From Nocardia shimofusensis NBRC 100134 (GTDB lineage: Bacteria > Actinomycetota > Actinomycetes > Mycobacteriales > Mycobacteriaceae): DNA of 64,000 nt. The stretch is from contig NZ_BDBT01000034.1 of NCBI RefSeq assembly GCF_001613125.1, forward strand, positions 1 to 64,000, in the 5' to 3' direction. Below are positions 23,728 through 33,934 of the stretch, piece by piece. The number at the start of each line of letters is the position of its first letter. Position 1 is the first letter of the stretch. The position numbers and the translations under genes were made by a program. The notes beneath the pieces were generated by a model that was not told where the DNA came from, made no database searches, and saw only the letters and a program-made list of their open reading frames with translations.

Positions 23728-24993
23728 ATGACTTCGGCATCCGGTTCAGGCGAGGCGCTGCACCGCAGACTCGGCCTCACCGACTCGGTGACCATCGGTC
23801 TCGGCTCGATGGTCGGCGCGGGCATCTTCGCCGCGCTCGCCCCGGCGGCGGGCGCGGCGGGCCGGTGGCTGCTGCTCGCCCTGGCGGTGGCGGCGCTGCT
23901 GGCCTACTGCAACGCGACCTCCACCGCCCGGCTGGCCGCCCGCTATCCCGTCTCCGGCGGCGCGTATGTCTACGGCCGGGAACGGCTCGGACCGTTCTGG
24001 GGATACCTGGCGGGCTGGGGGTTCGTGGTCGGCAAAACGGCCTCCTGCGCGGCGATGGCCTTGACCGTCGGGTACTACGCCTGGCCGGAGTACGCGAGAT
24101 ACGTCGCGGTCGCCACGGTCGTGGCGATCACCGCGCTGAACTACACCGGGGTGCAGAGATCCGCGTTCGCCACCCGGATTCTGGTGGGCACGACACTGGC
24201 CGTGCTGCTGGCTGTCGTGGCGGCGGGTTTCGCCGGTGAGCACGCGAGCGCGGCCCGGCTGCCGGAGCGGATCGGGCCGGGCGGCGTGCTCGAGGCGGCC
24301 GGACTGTTGTTCTTCGCCTTCGCCGGTTACGCGCGGATCGCCACGCTCGGTGAGGAGGTCCGGGCGCCGGAGCGCACGATTCCGCGCGCGATCCTGATCG
24401 CCCTCGGCCTGGCGCTGGTGGTGTACGCCCTGGTGGCGAGCGCGGCATTGCTGACGCTCGGTTCGGCCGGGCTCGCCGCGGCCGCCGACCCGCTGGCGCA
24501 GGTGGTCACCGCGGCGGGTGCGCCGTGGCTGGCGCCGCTGGTGAGGATCGCGGCCGTACTGGCGGCGGGCGGCTCGTTGCTCGCGCTGCTGCTCGGCGTC
24601 TCCCGGACGACTCTGGCGATGGCGCGCGACGCGCATCTGCCCGCGGCGCTCTCGGCGGTGCACCCGCGATTCGGGGTGCCGCATCGCGCGGAGATCGTGG
24701 TCGGCGCGGTGGTTTCGGTGGCCGTGCTGCTGTTCGATCTGCGCGCGGCCATCGGGTTCTCCTCGTTCACGGTGCTGGCCTATTACCTGGTCGCGAATCT
24801 CTCGGCGAGCACGCTGCGTCCGGAGGAGGGCCGTCCACCGCGCTGGATTCCGTTCGCCGGCGCGAGTGGGTGCGTGGTGGTGGCGTTCGCCTTGCCGCTG
24901 CACTCGGTGCTGGCCGGTCTCGCGGTGCTCGCCCTGGGTGCGGGGTGGTACGCGCTGCGCGGCCCCCGCCGGCGTTCGGCCCGCGCGAGCTGA
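23728..24993 (+). CDS. APC-superfamily amino-acid permease
   Basis: A 421-residue integral membrane protein with about 12 hydrophobic helices. The first helix carries the APC signature LGSMVGAGIFAALAPAAG, and a later conserved stretch FFAFAGYARIATLGEEVRAP is typical of the YjeH/amino-acid transporter branch. It probably imports an amino acid or amine by symport; the substrate cannot be read. ATG 23728 has AGGA 8-9 nt upstream. The long open frame before it is not coding. A 12-bp hairpin follows at 25037. Confidence 0.88.
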   Translation: MTSASGSGEALHRRLGLTDSVTIGLGSMVGAGIFAALAPAAGAAGRWLLLALAVAALLAYCNATSTARLAARYPVSGGAYVYGRERLGPFWGYLAGWGFVVGKTASCAAMALTVGYYAWPEYARYVAVATVVAITALNYTGVQRSAFATRILVGTTLAVLLAVVAAGFAGEHASAARLPERIGPGGVLEAAGLLFFAFAGYARIATLGEEVRAPERTIPRAILIALGLALVVYALVASAALLTLGSAGLAAAADPLAQVVTAAGAPWLAPLVRIAAVLAAGGSLLALLLGVSRTTLAMARDAHLPAALSAVHPRFGVPHRAEIVVGAVVSVAVLLFDLRAAIGFSSFTVLAYYLVANLSASTLRPEEGRPPRWIPFAGASGCVVVAFALPLHSVLAGLAVLALGAGWYALRGPRRRSARAS

Positions 24994-25036
24994 GGTGCGG
25001 CGGACACCCGCGGCGGTGCCGGGGCCGGGAGCGGCA

Positions 25037-25077
25037 CGCCGTCTCGGCCGCCGGGGCATGACGCCGCCGAGACGGCG
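25037..25077 (+). terminator. terminator after APC permease
   Basis: A perfect 12-bp stem (25037-25048 with 25066-25077) starts 44 nt after the stop. Confidence 0.6.
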
Positions 25078-25098
25078 CGCGCCGGGCCCGCGGGCCGG

Positions 25099-25104
25099 TA
25101 GCCT
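25099..25104 (+). promoter_or_regulatory. -10-like TAGCCT upstream of serine hydrolase
   Basis: TAGCCT lies at -14 to -9 from ATG 25113, so the transcript would begin at or within a few bases of the start codon. Confidence 0.4.
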
Positions 25105-25112
25105 CATGGCCC

Positions 25113-26465
25113 ATGGGGCGAAGATGGCCCGCCGCGGTGGCGACGATGGCTTTGGTGGTGGGGACGGCGGTGATGTCCGGAGCGGTTTCCGGTGCCGCAC
25201 AGGCGCAACCGCTCGCCCACTGTGCCGTCGATTCCGGCCGGGAGCCACAACGGGCGACCCCCGAGGCCGCCGGGTTCGACGCCGAAGGACTGGACGCGGC
25301 ATTGCGTTTCGCCGCCGGGCGAAATCGGTTCAATGTACAGATCTTCCGGAACAACTGCCTGATCGGCGAGGGACCGAACAACACCGAGACCGGCCGCGTC
25401 CCGTGGAATGTCTGGAGTTCCACCAAGAGCGTCGTCTCGTTGCTGGCGGGCATGGCCATCGACCGCGGCGCCCTCGACCTGCACGCCCCCATCGACCGCT
25501 ACCTGCCCGCCGGACTGGGCGACGCCGCACATCGGGCGATCACCGTGCACAATCTGCTCACCGAAACCTCGGGCATGAAGGCCGCCGTGGTGACCGAGGG
25601 CATCACCGGCGCTGTCCCCATCGACCCGAACAGCGCGGTGCAGGCGCTCGGCGTGCCGCTGGTCAACGCGCCCGGCACGGTGTTCAGCTACAGCCAGCGC
25701 AATGTCGACCTGCTCGCCTATGTCATCGAACTCGCGCTGGGGGAACCGTTGCAGCAGTTCGCACAACGCGAGTTGTTCGATCCGCTCGGCATCGAACGCG
25801 GCGACTACTACTGGGCCAAAGACCGCTCGGGCAATACCTACGGGTACGCGCATCTGATGATCCCACCGGACGACTTCGCCGAACTCGGCCTGCTGATCGC
25901 CGCGGACGGGCGGTGGGGCGACCGGCAGATCGTCTCGGCCGACTACCTGCGCGAGGCACGTTCCCCTTCCCGCGCCAACCCCTGTTACGGCTACCTCTTC
26001 TGGACCGGCAACGGCTGTGCGGAGATCCCGAATTTCCTGCCGTCGGACACTTATTCGACCTCGGGCCTCGGCCTGCAGAACATCTTCGTGGTACCGAGCC
26101 TCGATCTGGTGGTGATGTGGACGGGCGTGTTCGGCAATGTCAGCCGGTACGGTGCGCAGGGCGTGTTGCAGAACTTCGGCGAATTGTCGCACGAATTCTT
26201 CCGCATGCTGGCCGCTGCCATGCCCGGGCGGCCGCTCGGCGACCCCGCCCCGTACCAGGAGCCGCCGCTACGCACGGATCCGGGCCGGTATGTCGACACC
26301 GATCTGCTGATCGCCGTCTTCGGTCTCGGCCCGGCCGCCTATCCGGGCTGTAATGTCTTCTCCTGCCTGCACTATCGGCTGGCCGCGCCGTTCGCCGACG
26401 CCCCGCCGGGGTGCTTCCTGCTGGCCTGTCTCGGCACCGATCCGCGCACGCCCGGCATCCGCTGA
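25113..26465 (+). CDS. secreted serine hydrolase, class C beta-lactamase family
   Basis: A 450-residue protein with a signal peptide (hydrophobic core about residues 8-25, likely cleavage after AQA near residue 31). The catalytic S-x-x-K is Ser102-Ser-Thr-Lys105. The second motif appears as YSQRN, with Gln where classic enzymes have Asn. The family includes esterases, D-aminopeptidases and penicillin-binding-like proteins; true beta-lactamase activity is not implied. Four cysteines near the C-terminus suggest disulfides in a secreted enzyme. Confidence 0.85.
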   Translation: MGRRWPAAVATMALVVGTAVMSGAVSGAAQAQPLAHCAVDSGREPQRATPEAAGFDAEGLDAALRFAAGRNRFNVQIFRNNCLIGEGPNNTETGRVPWNVWSSTKSVVSLLAGMAIDRGALDLHAPIDRYLPAGLGDAAHRAITVHNLLTETSGMKAAVVTEGITGAVPIDPNSAVQALGVPLVNAPGTVFSYSQRNVDLLAYVIELALGEPLQQFAQRELFDPLGIERGDYYWAKDRSGNTYGYAHLMIPPDDFAELGLLIAADGRWGDRQIVSADYLREARSPSRANPCYGYLFWTGNGCAEIPNFLPSDTYSTSGLGLQNIFVVPSLDLVVMWTGVFGNVSRYGAQGVLQNFGELSHEFFRMLAAAMPGRPLGDPAPYQEPPLRTDPGRYVDTDLLIAVFGLGPAAYPGCNVFSCLHYRLAAPFADAPPGCFLLACLGTDPRTPGIR

Positions 26466-26609
26466 TCCTATCCCGGCCGTCCCGGCCGGGTCGATTCACC
26501 GGTGGGGTAGCACCGACCCCGGTTCCCCTGGCTCCGGCCCGAGCCGTCTGCGTACGTCGGTCAGAGCTCGACCGAGCAGGCGCGGACGGCCGGTCGGCGT
26601 GGGGGCGGG

Positions 26610-27521
26610 TCAGAGCGCGGTGATCCAGCCGTGCACGTCGTCGGTGCGCAACGCGGCGGCGTGCGCCTTGCGCAACGCTCCGGCGAGGGGACCGGGTTTC
26701 CCGTCGGCGACGATCCGGCCGTCCACCTCGATCACCGGGGCCACCCCGGCAGAGGTTCCGGTGACGAAAACCTCGTCGGCGATGTACAACTCGGTCAGGT
26801 CGACGGTGCGTTCCACGACCGGGATCCCGTCCTCGGCGGCGAGGGTGAGAATGGTACGGCGATTGATGCCGTCGAGAATGTCGCAGGAAACGTCCGGGGT
26901 GATGAGAGTGCCACCGCGGACCAGGAAGATATTGGCGGCGCTGAGTTCGCAGACGTGCCCGTTGCCGTCGAGGAAAATACAGTCGTCGTAACCGCTGTCG
27001 ATCGCGTCCTGTTTCGCCAGCACCGAATTCACATAGGCGCCGTTGACTTTCGCGCGCGAGGGAATCGCGTTGTCCGGAATGCGACGCCACGGCGAGGATT
27101 TCAGGCGCATGCCGTCCTGCGGGACGATCGGCACCGCGTCGTAGACGAACATGCTCACGGTGATCTCGCAACCGCGCACCCGCGTGCCGGGAATCGAGGC
27201 CGAGACGTGGACCGTCGCACGCACGAACACCTCGGTGGCGGGCGCGTTGGCGGCGATCAATTCGCGCACCGTCGCGACGAACCGCGGGTAATCCCACTCC
27301 GCGGCGAACCGGTCGATGCCGATGATCTTGCAGGACTCCTCGAGCCGCCGGAAGTGATCGTCGAGCCGGAACGCGGTACGGGCCGAGCCGTCCACGTGCA
27401 CGGGGAACACCGTGTACACGCTGAGGCCGTAGAGCACCGCCGAGGAAGCCACCCCGAGGTGTGCGTCTTCGGCCGCTACGAGCCGATCACCGAGGAAGAC
27501 CTGAGCATGAGGATTCGCCAC
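26610..27521 (-). CDS. class IV aminotransferase (branched-chain type)
   Basis: A 303-residue PLP-dependent fold-type IV enzyme. The Schiff-base lysine is Lys158 (PSRAKVNG), followed by LDGNGHVCELSAANIF, where the conserved Glu binds the pyridine nitrogen, and VTGTSAGVAPV near the end. It is probably a branched-chain amino-acid or D-amino-acid transaminase; IlvE itself is usually longer in this group (~360 residues), so the exact role is open. GTG 27521 lies 7 nt after TAGCCT without a ribosome binding site, so the message is probably leaderless. Confidence 0.85.
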   Translation of the reverse strand: MANPHAQVFLGDRLVAAEDAHLGVASSAVLYGLSVYTVFPVHVDGSARTAFRLDDHFRRLEESCKIIGIDRFAAEWDYPRFVATVRELIAANAPATEVFVRATVHVSASIPGTRVRGCEITVSMFVYDAVPIVPQDGMRLKSSPWRRIPDNAIPSRAKVNGAYVNSVLAKQDAIDSGYDDCIFLDGNGHVCELSAANIFLVRGGTLITPDVSCDILDGINRRTILTLAAEDGIPVVERTVDLTELYIADEVFVTGTSAGVAPVIEVDGRIVADGKPGPLAGALRKAHAAALRTDDVHGWITAL

Positions 27522-27527
27522 CGGCGC

Positions 27528-27533
27528 AGGCTA
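27528..27533 (-). promoter_or_regulatory. -10 element TAGCCT, leaderless promoter of class IV aminotransferase
   Basis: On the minus strand TAGCCT lies exactly at -12 to -7 from GTG 27521. Confidence 0.6.
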
Positions 27534-27539
27534 ACAGGA

Positions 27540-27579
27540 GCGCCCGGCGCGAGAGAACCCCTTTTCTCGCGCCGGGCGC
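27540..27579 (-). terminator. terminator of lysC-asd operon
   Basis: A 15-bp perfect stem (27540-27554 with 27565-27579) extends by three further pairs, one of them a wobble, to a CCCC loop. It starts 27 nt after the asd stop. Confidence 0.85.
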
Positions 27580-27606
27580 ACCCGTCGGTATCCGGTTCCG
27601 GTGACC

Positions 27607-28638
27607 TCAGCGCTGGCTGAGCAGCACTTCGGCGATCTGGATGGTGTTCAGCGCGGCGCCCTTTCGCAGGTTGTCGCCGGAGACGAACAGCGCGAGGCCG
27701 CGGCCGTCGGGGACGCCCGGATCCTGGCGGATGCGCCCGACCAGCGACTCGTCGATGCCCGCCGCCTGCAGCGGAGTCGGCACGTCGACCAGCTTCACGC
27801 CGGGAGCCTTGGACAGCAGTTCCTTGGCGCGCTCGACCGACAGCGGATCGGCGAACTCGGCGTTGATCGACAGCGAGTGGCCGGTGAAGACCGGGACGCG
27901 CACGCAGGTGCCGCTCACGGCCAGATCGGGCAGGCCGAGGATCTTGCGGCTCTCGTTGCGCAGCTTCTGGTCCTCGTCGGTCTCGCCGCTGCCGTCGTCG
28001 ACGAGTGAGCCCGCCAGCGGAATGACGTCGAAGGCGATCGGCGCGACGTACTTGTTCGGCGCGGGGAACTGCACGGCGCTGCCGTCGTGCACCAGCTTCT
28101 CGGCCTGGTCCGCCACGGCGCGCACCTGGGAGGCCAGCTCTTCCACACCGGCCAGGCCGCTACCGGAGACCGCCTGGTAGCTGGAGATGATCAGGCGCTG
28201 CAAACCCGCCGCGTCGTGCAGCGGCTTGAGCACCGGCATGGCCGCCATGGTGGTGCAGTTCGGGTTGGCGATGATGCCCTTGACCAGGTTGCGGGTCGCC
28301 TCCGGGTTCACCTCGGAGACCACCAGCGGCACCTCGGGATCCTTGCGCCAGGCCGAGGAATTGTCGATGACCGTGACGCCCGCGGCCGCGAAGCGCGGGG
28401 CCTGCACCCGGGACATGGTCGCGCCCGCGGAGAACAGCGCGATGTCCAGGCCGGTCGGATCGGCGGTCTCGGTGTCCTCCACCACGATCTCGCCGCCGCG
28501 CCAGGGCAGGGTCTTGCCCGCCGAGCGCGCCGAGGCGAAGAACCGCAGTTCGTCGGCCGGGAAGTCGCGCTCTTCGAGCAGCTTGCGCATGACGGCGCCG
28601 ACCTGACCGGTCGCGCCGACCACTCCTACACGAACCAT
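27607..28638 (-). CDS. asd: aspartate-semialdehyde dehydrogenase
   Basis: A 343-residue NADP-dependent enzyme that reduces aspartyl phosphate to aspartate semialdehyde, feeding lysine/diaminopimelate, threonine and methionine synthesis. The nucleotide-binding start is VGVVGATGQVGAVM. Catalytic Cys128 lies in NPNCTT, SYQAVSGSGLAGVEEL follows, and FTGHSLSI holds the base histidine. It lies 2 nt after lysC, the standard actinobacterial pair (Rv3708c-Rv3709c), and supplies the diaminopimelate needed for the cell wall. Confidence 0.97.
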   Translation of the reverse strand: MVRVGVVGATGQVGAVMRKLLEERDFPADELRFFASARSAGKTLPWRGGEIVVEDTETADPTGLDIALFSAGATMSRVQAPRFAAAGVTVIDNSSAWRKDPEVPLVVSEVNPEATRNLVKGIIANPNCTTMAAMPVLKPLHDAAGLQRLIISSYQAVSGSGLAGVEELASQVRAVADQAEKLVHDGSAVQFPAPNKYVAPIAFDVIPLAGSLVDDGSGETDEDQKLRNESRKILGLPDLAVSGTCVRVPVFTGHSLSINAEFADPLSVERAKELLSKAPGVKLVDVPTPLQAAGIDESLVGRIRQDPGVPDGRGLALFVSGDNLRKGAALNTIQIAEVLLSQR

Positions 28639-28640
28639 GA

Positions 28641-29906
<1,266 letters not shown>

Positions 29907-30018
29907 GGCAGGTCCTCCCAGATCGCTTGCGGCTGCTGACAGCAGACCAGACTACCGGCCGGAACCGCCCGTACCGGTGGCTACCTCCTCCAGCGTGACC
30001 CTCGCCACGCTGGGGCGA

Positions 30019-30777
30019 TCAGTGTTTGCCCCACCCGGGCAGGGGTAGCCGCGCGCGCACGTCCTCGGCGAGGGCGGGCAGTTTGGAGGCGGCGAACAGC
30101 GCTTTGAACTGCCAGCTGTCGTCGCGCGGGAGCACTCCGGCGCGCTGAGTGGCGTCGAGGAAGTCGTAGAGAGTCTCCCCCTCTTCCATCAGGCCGTTCG
30201 CGTCGAAGTGGTAGCGGTCGACGGCGCTGCACTGGATGAACCGGCCGGTGCCGTGGAGGACCGGCGCGGTCTCGTCGTAGGGGTACAGCCGCAGGGGGCC
30301 GCTCCAGTGCCCGCTGCCGATGTAGCGGATAACCGTGCGGACCCGGCCCTCCGGGGTGACGTCGATGTAGATCTGGCCGGGCAGCGGGTCGTAGCGCCAG
30401 TCCGGGATGGCGTCGAAGAAGGCCATGTTGTAGGTGACGAAGTCCTCGATGCCGACGATCGTGCGCCCGAAGGTGGTGACGTCGGTGTAACGCATGTCGG
30501 CGGCGTAGAGCTCGTGGTTGTAGCTCATGTCCCGGTCGATCCAGCTCCACCAGTACTTCTTGGCCCATTCCATCAGCCAGGACAGATCCACGTCGAGCTT
30601 GCGGTAGAACTCGATCTTGCGCTCGAAGTCGTCGAACCAGGCCTTGGTGGTGGCCTGTAGTTCGTGCTCGGGGATGGCACGGACCGGCACGCCCCGGTTG
30701 GCGTTGAGGAATTCCGGGACCGGACGGGACAGACGCGGCGTGCGCAGCGCCTGCTGGAACTTCTCCTCGGTGAACAT
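30019..30777 (-). CDS. NTF2/SnoaL-like protein
   Basis: A 252-residue protein without close known family. The middle (VTTFGRTIVGIEDFVTYNMA...YDVTPEGRVRTVIRYIGSG) has the cone-shaped alpha+beta pattern of NTF2-like proteins, often isomerases, dehydratases or ligand carriers. ATG 30777 has GAGGGAG 5-6 nt upstream; the open frame to 30906 would run into the SDR gene. It is the last gene of an operon with an SDR and an HSL-type hydrolase, suggesting oxidation and hydrolysis of a lipophilic small molecule such as a terpenoid or steroid. Confidence 0.7.
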   Translation of the reverse strand: MFTEEKFQQALRTPRLSRPVPEFLNANRGVPVRAIPEHELQATTKAWFDDFERKIEFYRKLDVDLSWLMEWAKKYWWSWIDRDMSYNHELYAADMRYTDVTTFGRTIVGIEDFVTYNMAFFDAIPDWRYDPLPGQIYIDVTPEGRVRTVIRYIGSGHWSGPLRLYPYDETAPVLHGTGRFIQCSAVDRYHFDANGLMEEGETLYDFLDATQRAGVLPRDDSWQFKALFAASKLPALAEDVRARLPLPGWGKH

Positions 30778-30826
30778 GACGCTCCCTCGTTGTGGGGTCG
30801 GTGGGGCTGTGGTCGCCGGTCGAGCG

Positions 30827-31660
30827 CTATCGGGGGCCCGCGCTGAACAACCGAGCGCTCGCCTTGGCGAGCAGGCGCATATAGGAGGCGCCCAGGACAC
30901 GCACAATGAGATCGCCGACCTTGGCGTCGGGTCCGACGAGGATCTTGGGTTTGCCCGCGGCGGTGCCGTCGAGGATCACCCGCGCCGCGCGTTCGGGACT
31001 GGTCATCGCATTGCGCTCGAACAGCGCGGCCAGGTCGGCGAGCTCGGCGCTGTCCACCCCGGTGGCGTTGGCGGCGATGGCGGTGCGGATGCCGCCGGGA
31101 TACACGACGCTCACGCTGACCGGATGCCCGGCGATCAGCATTTCCTGGCGCAGCGATTCGGTGAAGCCGCGTACCGCGAACTTCGCGGCGTTGTAGGCGC
31201 TCTGGCTGGGCGCGGAGAACAGCCCGAACACGCTGGAGGTGTTGGCGATCCGCCCCGCCCCGGAGGCGATCAGATGCGGCAGGAACGCCTTGACGCCGTG
31301 CACCACACCCCAGAAGTCGATATCGACGACCCGGACGATGTCTTTCAGCTCGCTCCGTTCGACGGTGCCGACGAAACCGACGCCCGCGTTGTCGAACAGG
31401 TCGTTCACCACGCCGTAGCGCTCGATCACGGCGTCGGCGAAGCGCTGCACCTGCTCGTACTGCGAGACGTCGACGATTTCGGTCAGCACCTCGGCGCGCT
31501 GCACCCGGCAGCGCGCGGCGGTCTCGGCGAGCCCGGCGGCGTCGACATCGCACAGCGCCAGACGCGCGCCGCGCCTGGCCAGCTCGACGGCGAGTTCACG
31601 GCCCATTCCGGAGGCCGCGCCGGTGACGACGGCGACGTGGTTTCGGTAGTGGTCTGACAT
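30827..31660 (-). CDS. short-chain dehydrogenase/reductase
   Basis: A 277-residue classical SDR. The cofactor motif is TGAASGMG, the NAG-equivalent is DNAGVGF, the catalytic serine is in NTSSVFG and the YxxxK pair is SAYNAAK. The Asp after the second strand (LCDVDAAG) suggests NAD preference. The substrate is unknown, probably a hydroxyl or keto group on a lipophilic compound. It lies between the hydrolase (40 nt upstream) and the NTF2-like gene (49 nt downstream), all on the minus strand. Confidence 0.88.
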   Translation of the reverse strand: MSDHYRNHVAVVTGAASGMGRELAVELARRGARLALCDVDAAGLAETAARCRVQRAEVLTEIVDVSQYEQVQRFADAVIERYGVVNDLFDNAGVGFVGTVERSELKDIVRVVDIDFWGVVHGVKAFLPHLIASGAGRIANTSSVFGLFSAPSQSAYNAAKFAVRGFTESLRQEMLIAGHPVSVSVVYPGGIRTAIAANATGVDSAELADLAALFERNAMTSPERAARVILDGTAAGKPKILVGPDAKVGDLIVRVLGASYMRLLAKASARLFSAGPR

Positions 31661-31700
31661 GGGTCCCCCTGGTGGGTCGATGCCGGATGCGGTCGGGCGC

Positions 31701-32684
31701 TCAGGCCGCCGGCGTCGCGACCGCGGCGCGCACGTGCTCGCGGACGAATCGGGCGATCACCTCGGTGACCTCCCTGCTCTCGGGCAGGAAGGGGAACACC
31801 ACCGGGAACGCGTGGATCTGCCCGCGCCAGATGTGCAGTTCGTGCGGCACGCCCGCGGCGGCCAGCCGGGACGCCATGACCTCGGAGTCCAGCCGCAGGA
31901 ACTCGTCGTCGCAGGCCAGCAGCAAGGTCGGCGGCAGAGTGGCGAGGTCACCGTTGACCGGCGACAGCGCGGGGTCGAGGTGCCCGTCGAGGTGGCCGCC
32001 GAGTTCGGCGATCCGGGCGAAGGCGGCGGCAGGCAGGAACGGCTCGGTGGCGGCATTGCGGTGGGCAAGCTTGTCCGCCATGTCCAGATCGAGCCAAGGG
32101 CTGACCGCGACCACCGCGCCCGGTGACGGCAGGTCGGCGGTGGCGGACCCGAGCGCGGTGCTCAGTGAGAGGAAACCGCCCGCCGAGTCGCCCGCGAACA
32201 CCACCGACTCCGGGGCGATGCCCTGGCCGAGCAGCCAGCGATAGGCGGCCAGGCAGTCACTCACCGACTCCGGCACCGTCGCGTCGGGCAGGTAGCGGTA
32301 GCGCGCCTGGACGACCGGCAGACCGGTCCGCTCCGACAGCGCGGCGGCCAGGCGGCGGTGGGTGTGGAACCCACCCGCGACGAAGCCACCGCCGTGGAAG
32401 TAGAGAACCGAGCCGCGAGCGTAGCCCTCCCCCACGCCGTCGGCCCGGACGATCTCGCAGTGGACCTGCCCGTCGCGGACGGTCTCGACGTCGATCCCGG
32501 TCTGCACCGGCAGCAGCCGGGCGGCGAGGTCGATCAGCGGGGCGACCCGCAGCACCGGCGGGGTGATGGGCACATGGCGCAGCGCCGGGCGCACCAAGCC
32601 GCGCACCAGGCGCGTCGCGACCACGGACCGCCGACTGGGCCGGCCACCCTCCGGGTGGTGGCGGGGTTCGGGGGTGAGCGTCAT
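31701..32684 (-). CDS. alpha/beta hydrolase, hormone-sensitive-lipase type
   Basis: A 327-residue esterase of the HSL / alpha-beta hydrolase-3 family. The oxyanion motif is YFHGGGFVAGG, the nucleophile elbow is FAGDSAGGFL, Asp is in LACDDEFL and His in GQIHAFPV. It probably hydrolyses short or medium acyl esters. ATG 32684 is preceded by GGAGAGG 7 nt upstream, better than the ATG at 32780, which lies inside the operator. It is the first gene of a three-gene operon with a palindromic operator upstream. Confidence 0.85.
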   Translation of the reverse strand: MTLTPEPRHHPEGGRPSRRSVVATRLVRGLVRPALRHVPITPPVLRVAPLIDLAARLLPVQTGIDVETVRDGQVHCEIVRADGVGEGYARGSVLYFHGGGFVAGGFHTHRRLAAALSERTGLPVVQARYRYLPDATVPESVSDCLAAYRWLLGQGIAPESVVFAGDSAGGFLSLSTALGSATADLPSPGAVVAVSPWLDLDMADKLAHRNAATEPFLPAAAFARIAELGGHLDGHLDPALSPVNGDLATLPPTLLLACDDEFLRLDSEVMASRLAAAGVPHELHIWRGQIHAFPVVFPFLPESREVTEVIARFVREHVRAAVATPAA

Positions 32685-32757
32685 TGCTTCGCCTCTCCGG
32701 CTGCGCCCTGGCGCCGCACGGCGAGCGTCGCGGGCCGCGGCGGGCCCGGGACGGACC

Positions 32758-32763
32758 ATCATA
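32758..32763 (-). promoter_or_regulatory. TATGAT -10 element of the hydrolase-SDR-NTF2 operon
   Basis: On the minus strand TATGAT lies at the edge of the palindrome at 32763-32780, so repressor binding there would cover the promoter. Confidence 0.45.
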
Positions 32764-32780
32764 TGAATCGTATGATTCAT
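32763..32780. promoter_or_regulatory. palindromic operator ATGAATC-N4-GATTCAT
   Basis: ATGAATCGTATGATTCAT is a perfect inverted repeat with 7-bp arms. It has the size and symmetry of a TetR-type operator, lies between the hydrolase operon and yjbQ, and stands out in AT content. No TetR gene is near. Confidence 0.6.
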
Positions 32781-32872
32781 GTTGCATCAGGTGATGTCAA
32801 TACCCGTCGGCGCCGGTCGGCGCACCGATCGGCCGCTTGATGGACCCGGCGCGCGCGACGAGCATGGTGCCC

Positions 32873-33286
32873 ATGAAGAGCATCGTGATCGACGTGCACA
32901 CCGGCCGGTCCGAAGTCGTGCGCGATCTGACCCCCGAGTGCGCGAAGTTCGCCGCCGACATCGGTGGCGACGGCTTGCTGCACGTGTTCGTCCCACACGC
33001 CACCGCGGGCATCGCGGTGATGGAGCTCGGCGCGCGCAGCGACGACGACCTGCTGGCGGCCCTGCGCGACCTGTTGCCCGCCGACGACCGCTGGCGCCAT
33101 GCGCACGGCTCGCGCGGGCACGGCCGCTCACACGTCATGCCCGCGATGATCGCGCCGTACGCGACGGTGCCGGTGCTCGACGGCCGCCTGACACTGGGCA
33201 CCTGGCAGTCGATCGCCCTGGTCGACCTCAATGTCGACAATCCCGACCGCCAGGTGCGACTGTCCTTTCTCGCCGACCCCTCCTGA
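32873..33286 (+). CDS. YjbQ/UPF0047-family protein
   Basis: About 137 residues of the YjbQ/UPF0047 family, small trimeric proteins with a weak thiamine-phosphate-synthase-like activity reported for some members. Typical segments are HVFVPHATAGIAVME, HGSRGHGRSHVMPAMI and LGTWQSIALVDL, with conserved histidines for a metal-like site. The start is uncertain: ATG 32873 gives the usual family N-terminus MKSIVIDVHT, while ATG 32840 would add 11 residues. Neither has a clear ribosome binding site. Confidence 0.8.
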   Translation: MKSIVIDVHTGRSEVVRDLTPECAKFAADIGGDGLLHVFVPHATAGIAVMELGARSDDDLLAALRDLLPADDRWRHAHGSRGHGRSHVMPAMIAPYATVPVLDGRLTLGTWQSIALVDLNVDNPDRQVRLSFLADPS

Positions 33287-33329
33287 GCGCGCCCGGCCGA
33301 TCCGGCCCGGACCCCCGGCCGATCCGGCC

Positions 33330-33914
33330 TCAGCCGCGGGTGAACCAGCTGACCTGCGTGCCGTCGGCGAACTGCCTGCGCGCGGTGGGCGTGAAGGCGG
33401 TCGGATCGAAGCCGTCGGCGAAGGCCGGGATGCCGCCGCCCGCCACCACCGGATAGCTCTTGACGACGAGCTCGTCGATTTCGCCGAGCAGTTGCGCGGC
33501 CAGCTTGCCACCGCCGGCGAGCCAGATATCGAGCCCCTCGGGACCGGGTTCGGCGGCGAGCCGGCGCACCAGGCCGACCGGGTCACCGGAGACGATCTCG
33601 ACCGCGGGATCGCCCACCGGCTCGAGGCTGCTGGACACGACATACTGCCGCAGGTGCGCGTACGGGTTGACGATGCCGAGCGAGAGCGCGGGCAGGTAGG
33701 TGTTGCGACCCATCACCACGGTGTCGAAGTGCCGGTTCGCGGCGTCCGCCGCGAGGCCGAAGTGCGGCCGGACATGAGTGGGCAGCGTGTCCGGGTAGTC
33801 CTGGCACAGCCACTCCCGGAAATCGTCGGCGACCGGAAGGAAGTCGACCTCGTCGGCGGGGCCCGCGATGTAGCCGTCCAGCGACATACCGACGAAGTAG
33901 ATGAGCTTTCGCAT
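33330..33914 (-). CDS. dihydrofolate-reductase-family protein (RibD C-terminal type)
   Basis: A 194-residue protein of the RibD-C/DHFR-like fold. It begins MRKLIYFVGMSLDGYIAGP, a signature of these NADPH-dependent reductases, and has VVMGRNTY and IWLAGGGKLAAQLL. These stand-alone proteins are not true folate reductases; their substrates are mostly unknown. ATG 33914 is chosen to give the family's usual N-terminus; an in-frame start three codons earlier is possible. Two directly repeated 16-mers upstream suggest control by a repressor. Confidence 0.85.
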   Translation of the reverse strand: MRKLIYFVGMSLDGYIAGPADEVDFLPVADDFREWLCQDYPDTLPTHVRPHFGLAADAANRHFDTVVMGRNTYLPALSLGIVNPYAHLRQYVVSSSLEPVGDPAVEIVSGDPVGLVRRLAAEPGPEGLDIWLAGGGKLAAQLLGEIDELVVKSYPVVAGGGIPAFADGFDPTAFTPTARRQFADGTQVSWFTRG

Positions 33915-33934
33915 ACCGACCACCGTTCAGTTGC

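Noticed and set aside
25113..26465. Secreted serine hydrolase called as a beta-lactamase resistance gene
   Set aside because: The S-x-x-K motif alone is shared by many esterases and peptidases, and the YxN motif is altered; resistance cannot be inferred.
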